From Bacteroidota bacterium (GTDB lineage Bacteria; Bacteroidota; Rhodothermia; Rhodothermales; JANQRZ01), in the NCBI GenBank assembly GCA_038746285.1, contig JBCDKT010000018.1, positions 1 through 64,000 of the forward strand: a stretch of DNA of 64,000 nt, given 5' to 3'. Shown here piece by piece: positions 60,527 through 64,000 of the stretch. How positions within the stretch are numbered: position 1 is the stretch's first letter; the number at the start of each line of letters is the position of its first letter. Position numbers and translations under genes: made by a program. The notes below the pieces were generated by a model, which worked only from the letters and a program-made list of their open reading frames with translations, had not been told where the DNA came from and made no database searches.

Positions 60527-60615
60527 CGTGTGCCCCGGTGTGTTGGTAGCTGCCGAAAAAATTGGGCCAAACGACCGAACGGGCAACGCGAGGTGCCCCT
60601 CCGGGTTCCGGCGGG

Positions 60616-60633
60616 TGCCGGCCGAAGCCGGCA
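60616..60633 (-). terminator. UUCG-loop hairpin between rplL and rpoB
   Basis: In the transcript (minus strand) TGCCGGC-TTCG-GCCGGCA is a 7-bp stem with a UUCG tetraloop, an exceptionally stable hairpin, in the 271-bp rplL-rpoB spacer. There is no T-tract in the transcript sense, so it is more likely a processing or pausing structure than a full terminator. Confidence 0.5.
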
Positions 60634-60797
60634 TTTCTAGCGCGTGCCGCTCGGTGTGCTCAAGCGGCGAAAGCCGGCTCCCGCTGCGGCCCGCTGGCGG
60701 TCGCGTTCGGGAAAGCCGGCTTCACCTCATCGCCCGGCCCTGACAGCGCGTGCGCCGAGGGCCGAGCGGCGGGTGAGTCGGTGTGGCGAGCGCCGAG

Positions 60798-61175
60798 CTA
60801 CTTGAGCTCGACTTCGGCACCGGCCCCTTCGAGCCGGCCCTTGATGTCCTCGGCTTCGGCCTTTGGTGCCGCCTCCTTGATCGGGCTGGGCGCGCCGTCG
60901 ACGAGCTCCTTGGCTTCCTTGAGGCCGAGGCCGGTGATGCCGCGGACCTCCTTGATGACGGCGATCTTGTTGCCGCCGATGCCCTTGAGGATCACGTCGA
61001 ACTCGGTCTGCTCCTCGGCGGCGGCGGCACCGTCGCCCCCGGCAGGCCCGGCGACCGCGACGGCCGCGGCGGCAGGCTTGATGCCGTACTCCTCTTCGAG
61101 GAGGGTGGCGAGTTCGTTGGCCTCTTTGATGGTCAAGTTGACCAACTGTTCTGCGATGTCCTTGATGTCTGCCAT
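60798..61175 (-). CDS. rplL: Ribosomal protein L7/L12
   Basis: The 125-aa stalk protein has the N-terminal dimerisation helix region ([20 protein letters not shown]), an Ala/Gly-rich hinge (residues ~34-54) and the C-terminal domain ([35 protein letters not shown]). It binds elongation factors on the ribosome. ATG 61175 is set by the family N-terminus. Confidence 0.98.
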   Translation of the reverse strand: MADIKDIAEQLVNLTIKEANELATLLEEEYGIKPAAAAVAVAGPAGGDGAAAAEEQTEFDVILKGIGGNKIAVIKEVRGITGLGLKEAKELVDGAPSPIKEAAPKAEAEDIKGRLEGAGAEVELK

Positions 61176-61244
61176 GGTGTTGGAGTTTCCTGCGGCGGTC
61201 TGTGCCCGGGGGCTGCGCCGCTGATTAAGGGATGGTGTGAGGGT

Positions 61245-61330
61245 GTTTCTAGTTTGCCGTTTCTCGTTTCTCGTTAGCCGCGCTCGGTCGGATAGCCCAA
61301 CGAGAAACGAAAAACGAGGAACCAGAAACC
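61245..61330. repeat. Word-like inverted repeat between rplJ and rplL
   Basis: GTTTCTCGTT (61266-61275) pairs perfectly with AACGAGAAAC (61299-61308). The arms extend outward with GTTTCTAGTTT-type words against AAACGAGGAACCAGAAAC-type words. In the transcript it is a long hairpin in the rplJ-rplL spacer. Confidence 0.7.
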
Positions 61331-61338
61331 GAAGGGCG

Positions 61339-61869
61339 CTAGCCCTCTTCCTTCTCGGCGATGGTCTTGAGTGCACCGACGAGGTTCGATCCTTGCGCCT
61401 GGAGACCGCCGACGATGTTGGTCGCCGGAGCCATGAGGAGGCCGAGGATGTCGCCGATGAGCTCGTCCTTGCTCTTGAGCGCGGCGAGCTGGTCGAGCGC
61501 GTCGGAGCCAAAGAAAGCGCCGTCGACGTAGGCACCCTTCAGCTTGGGAAGCTCGGCGTCACCTTCGAGGAACTTCTTGATGACCTTGCCGGGCGTGGCC
61601 GGGTCGTTGGTGAACGCAACGGCAGTCGGGCCGCTGAGGTATTCGTAGAGGCCGGAGTAGTCGACCTCGGCGTCGTCCATCGCCCGCTTGAGGAGCGTGT
61701 TCTTGAGCACCTTATACCGGACGTCCGCCTTGAAGAACTCGCCGCGCAGGGTGTTGGCCTGCTCGACCGTGAGGCCGGCGTAGTCCGTCAGGTAGATGGT
61801 GTTTACGCTCTCGAGGTCTTCTGCAATCGCGGCGACCGCTTCGCGCTTCTGTTCTTTCGTGAGTGCCAT
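61339..61869 (-). CDS. rplJ: Ribosomal protein L10
   Basis: The 176-aa protein anchors the L7/L12 stalk to 23S rRNA. It has the N-terminal [31 protein letters not shown] and the C-terminal L7/L12-binding helix ([23 protein letters not shown]). In many bacteria L10 represses its own operon through the leader. Confidence 0.97.
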   Translation of the reverse strand: MALTKEQKREAVAAIAEDLESVNTIYLTDYAGLTVEQANTLRGEFFKADVRYKVLKNTLLKRAMDDAEVDYSGLYEYLSGPTAVAFTNDPATPGKVIKKFLEGDAELPKLKGAYVDGAFFGSDALDQLAALKSKDELIGDILGLLMAPATNIVGGLQAQGSNLVGALKTIAEKEEG

Positions 61870-61888
61870 GGTTCGATTGGGGGTTGGG

Positions 61889-61958
61889 GATTTTAGATTT
61901 CGGATTGTCTGCTGCTCCGAGCGTTCAATCCAGAATCAGAAATCCAAAGTCTAAAATC
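61889..61958. repeat. Word-like inverted repeat between rplA and rplJ
   Basis: GATTTTAGATTTCGGATT (61889-61906) faces AATCAGAAATCCAAAGTCTAAAATC (ends 61958) as an imperfect inverted repeat. Words AGATTT and GAAATC recur within the arms. It fills most of the 87-bp spacer and touches the rplA stop. Confidence 0.7.
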
Positions 61959-62679
61959 ACCTTGCGGCGCCGACGGCGGCGTTGCGGTCGATGGGCACGG
62001 GCGGCCCCATCGTGGTCGAGAGCGTGATCGAGCGCATGTAGACGCCCTTCGCGGAGGCGGGCCGGAGCCGGAGAATCTCTTTGACGAAGGCGGCCGCGTT
62101 CTCGCTGATCTGCTCGGGCGAGAACGACGACTTGCCGATCGAAGTGTGGATGTTGCCGAACTTGTCGACGCGGAAGTCGATCCGGCCGGCCTTGACGGCC
62201 TGCACGGCCTCGGCCACGTCGTTCGTGACGGTTCCGCTCTTGGGGTTCGGCATCAGGCCGCGCGGCCCGAGGACGCGCCCGAGGCGGCCGATCTTCGGCA
62301 TCACGCTCGGGGTCGCGATCATCACGTCGAAGTCGACGAAGCCCTCGTTCTGGATTTTGTTGACGTACTCGTCGAGCCCGGCCATGTCGGCCCCGGCGTC
62401 GAGCGCTTCCTGCTCCCGGCCTTCGTCGACGAGCGCGAGCACGCGTACCGTCTTGCCGGTCCCATGCGGGAGGGCAACCGAGCCGCGCACCATCTGGTCC
62501 GCGTGGCGCGGGTCGACCCCGAGCCGCATGTCGATGTCGATCGACTCGTCGAACTTCGCCTTCGAGGTCTTCTTGATGAGGTCGGCCGCTTCGTCCATCG
62601 AGAACGATCCGCCGTTGGCCTCGCCGGCTTCGCGGATGGCCTCCTGGGCCTCGCGATAGCGCTTTCCTTTCTTAGCCAT
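61957..62679 (-). CDS. rplA: Ribosomal protein L1
   Basis: The 240-aa protein forms the L1 stalk near the E-site. Motifs include [44 protein letters not shown] and [23 protein letters not shown]. In many bacteria it also represses the L11-L1 operon by binding mRNA. ATG 62679 is chosen, since eight codons upstream are not family-like. Confidence 0.98.
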   Translation of the reverse strand: MAKKGKRYREAQEAIREAGEANGGSFSMDEAADLIKKTSKAKFDESIDIDMRLGVDPRHADQMVRGSVALPHGTGKTVRVLALVDEGREQEALDAGADMAGLDEYVNKIQNEGFVDFDVMIATPSVMPKIGRLGRVLGPRGLMPNPKSGTVTNDVAEAVQAVKAGRIDFRVDKFGNIHTSIGKSSFSPEQISENAAAFVKEILRLRPASAKGVYMRSITLSTTMGPPVPIDRNAAVGAAR

Positions 62680-62692
62680 GTGCTTCGTTGCT

Positions 62693-62728
62693 GTGCGGTG
62701 CAAGCGCCAACCGTGGATTGGCTCCCGC
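62693..62728 (-). promoter_or_regulatory. Conserved hairpin element in rplA leader
   Basis: On the minus strand GCGGGAGCC ... TTGGCGCTTGCACCGCAC lies 13 bases before the rplA start and is repeated at 63273-63311 before rplK. GCGGGAGCC can pair with GGCGCTTGC (G-U pairs and one A-G mismatch), and the loop between differs in the two copies. Confidence 0.55.
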
Positions 62729-62738
62729 TGTGGATAAA

Positions 62739-62823
62739 GTTCCTGGTTTTTCGTTTCTGGTTCTCAGTTCGGCACACTCGCCGTTCCTGCTGAACCAGAA
62801 ACTAGAAACCGAAAGCTAGAAAC
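62739..62823. repeat. Word-like inverted repeat between rplK and rplA
   Basis: GTTTCTGGTTC (62753-62763) and GAACCAGAAAC (62792-62802) are perfect complements. Outward arms use TTCCTGGTTTTTC and AAACTAGAAACCGAAAGC words, similar to those of the rplJ-rplL repeat. Confidence 0.7.
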
Positions 62824-62827
62824 GCCG

Positions 62828-63265
62828 TCAGGCGACCGGCGCGCCGGAGACCGTGATCCCCATCGAGCGGGCGGTGCCTGCAATCATCCGGGCGGCTTGG
62901 TCGACGGTGTGGGCGTTGAGGTCTTCCATCTTCGCCTCGGCGATCTCCTTGCACTGGTCCCAGGTCACGTTTGCGACCTTCTCGCGGAGCGGGTCGCCTG
63001 CCCCCTTCGGCACGTTGGCTGCCTTCTTCAAGAGGACGGCCGCGGGCGGGCTCTTGGTGATGAAGGAGAAGCTCTTGTCGGCAAAGACCGTGATCACGAC
63101 CGGGATCACGAGCCCCATCTTCTCCTGGGTCTGCGCGTTGAACGCCTTGCAGAACTCCATGATGTTGACGCCGTGCTGGCCAAGCGCCGGGCCAATCGGC
63201 GGGGCCGGGCTGGCCTGGCCTGCCTTGATCTGCAGCTTGATGAAGCTGTCTATTTTCTTCGCCAT
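62828..63265 (-). CDS. rplK: Ribosomal protein L11
   Basis: The 145-aa protein binds the GTPase-associated centre of 23S rRNA. It has [37 protein letters not shown] and the C-terminal [28 protein letters not shown] 63265 matches the family start; six codons upstream are excluded. Confidence 0.98.
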   Translation of the reverse strand: MAKKIDSFIKLQIKAGQASPAPPIGPALGQHGVNIMEFCKAFNAQTQEKMGLVIPVVITVFADKSFSFITKSPPAAVLLKKAANVPKGAGDPLREKVANVTWDQCKEIAEAKMEDLNAHTVDQAARMIAGTARSMGITVSGAPVA

Positions 63266-63272
63266 AGTCGGA

Positions 63273-63311
63273 GTGCGGTGCAAGCGCCAAGGGCTGGACC
63301 TCGGCTCCCGC
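63273..63311 (-). promoter_or_regulatory. Conserved hairpin element in rplK leader
   Basis: This is the second copy of the element at 62693-62728, 7 bases before the rplK start. Flanks GTGCGGTGCAAGCGCCAA and GGCTCCCGC (plus-strand reading) are identical to the rplA copy; the loop is longer and different. Confidence 0.55.
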
Positions 63312-63399
63312 GGCTAGGTCTGAGGGTGGGAGCGAGCCGGATGATAAGGCCGCGCGCGGTGCCTGTTTCTGCTTCGCCGAGGCTTCACGGCGAGGCACG

Positions 63400-63966
63400 T
63401 CATGCTTCGTGCTCGACCTGCAGGTAGTCCAGTTCGAGCGGGGTCTTCCGGCCAAAGATCGAGACCATCACGCGGACCTTCATCTTGTCCGGGTAGATCT
63501 CCTCGACGAAGCCGGAGAAGTTGTTGAAGGGGCCGTCGACGACCTTGACGGCATCGCCTTCCTTGAACGGCATCTCGGGCTGTTCGCCCGCGGCAGCCGT
63601 CTCCTCGACGCGGCCGAGGATCCGGTTGACCTCATCGGGCCGGAGCGGGGTCGGCGTGTCGCCGGTCGAGAGGAAGCCGATGACGGATGGAAGGGCCGAG
63701 AGGATGTCGCGGAGGTAGGGGTCGAGGTAGGCTTCGACGAGGAGGTATCCGGGGAAGAAGGTCTTCTCACGCGTTCGCTTCTTGCCGCCGCGCATCTCGA
63801 AGACGGTCTCGGTCGGGATCAGCACTTCGCTCACTCGGTCCTGGAAGCCCTTGAGTTCGAGTTCGTTCTGGATGGCCTCCTTGACCTTCTTCTCGTGCCC
63901 GGAGAAGGTCCGTAGCACGTACCACTTGCGGATGCCGGTCTTCGTCTTGTTCGCCATAGCTGCCAT
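63400..63966 (-). CDS. nusG: Transcription termination/antitermination protein NusG
   Basis: The 188-aa protein has the NGN domain (IRKWYVLRTFSGHEKKVKEAI, FFPGYLLVEAYLD, VIGFLSTGD) and a C-terminal KOW domain (FKEGDAVKVVDGPFNNFSGFVEEIYPDK). It binds RNA polymerase and links it to Rho and ribosomes. Start may be 63966 or 63957 (both ATG). It heads the nusG-rplKAJL-rpoBC block visible here. Confidence 0.97.
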   Translation of the reverse strand: MAAMANKTKTGIRKWYVLRTFSGHEKKVKEAIQNELELKGFQDRVSEVLIPTETVFEMRGGKKRTREKTFFPGYLLVEAYLDPYLRDILSALPSVIGFLSTGDTPTPLRPDEVNRILGRVEETAAAGEQPEMPFKEGDAVKVVDGPFNNFSGFVEEIYPDKMKVRVMVSIFGRKTPLELDYLQVEHEA

Positions 63967-64000
63967 AGTCGCCAGTGAGAGAGGGGTCGCTGCGAGGGCC

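Overview
The window is about 64 kb of GC-rich chromosome from what looks like a member of the Rhodothermota/Bacteroidota lineage (Rhodothermales, Rubricoccaceae-like). This is an inference from several signs. Four large secreted proteins end in Por/type IX-style sorting domains (YPNP ... LGR.V..L ... G.Y...). There are Bacteroidota-type lipoproteins (DUF4837 and DUF4296-like). Several promoter-like sites match the Bacteroidota -33/-7 pattern (TTG ... TAnnTTTG), and clear Shine-Dalgarno sites are scarce. No rRNA, tRNA, CRISPR array or intact mobile element was seen.

Layout. 0.1-5.7 kb: proline dehydrogenase, a Uma2-type nuclease, uvrA, and a coupled small protein/nucleotidyltransferase pair. 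5.8-9.0 kb: an MMPL/RND exporter, yidD and a MoaB-like protein. 9.1-13.5 kb: two paralogous secreted sorting-domain proteins. 13.5-24.2 kb: topoisomerase IB, sufE, cysS, hemB, an HhH-GPD protein, a C39-like protein, a CYTH protein, an L,D-transpeptidase, a DsbA-like thioredoxin and an unknown helical protein. 24.2-32.7 kb: a Trp-codon leader peptide and attenuator, then trpS, trpG, trpD, trpC, trpF, trpB, a Uma2 protein, trpA and a DUF4837 lipoprotein. 32.9-38.2 kb: an AtuA-like domain protein, a DUF4296-like lipoprotein, pepT, a 54-aa membrane protein, a LytTR regulator and a hybrid kinase. 38.3-48 kb, minus strand: a family-2 glycosyltransferase, a polymer-forming protein, wecB, a YaiO-type barrel, a membrane protein and a giant secreted protein, which together resemble an exopolysaccharide locus. 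48.1-52.2 kb: a repeat-rich secreted protein and an LCCL lipoprotein. 52.2-64 kb, minus strand: nusG-rplK-rplA-rplJ-rplL-rpoB-rpoC.

Main novelties. (1) A complete three-way ribosome-mediated attenuator precedes trpS: an unlisted 28-codon leader with tandem TGG codons and mutually exclusive 1:2, 2:3 and 3:4 pairings ending in a T-tract. (2) A recurrent intergenic promoter cassette (purine-rich arm, YTG-N22-TAnnTTTT core with a GCGCGRAGCGCG spacer, pyrimidine tandem repeats abutting the start codon) sits before five unrelated genes. (3) Related word-like inverted repeats lie in other gaps, including three in the ribosomal-protein operon. (4) rpoB carries an in-frame TAA, most likely a sequence error. 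(5) Three convergent gene pairs share one CTAG as both stop codons.

Coding calls rest on family motifs read by eye; no database search was run.
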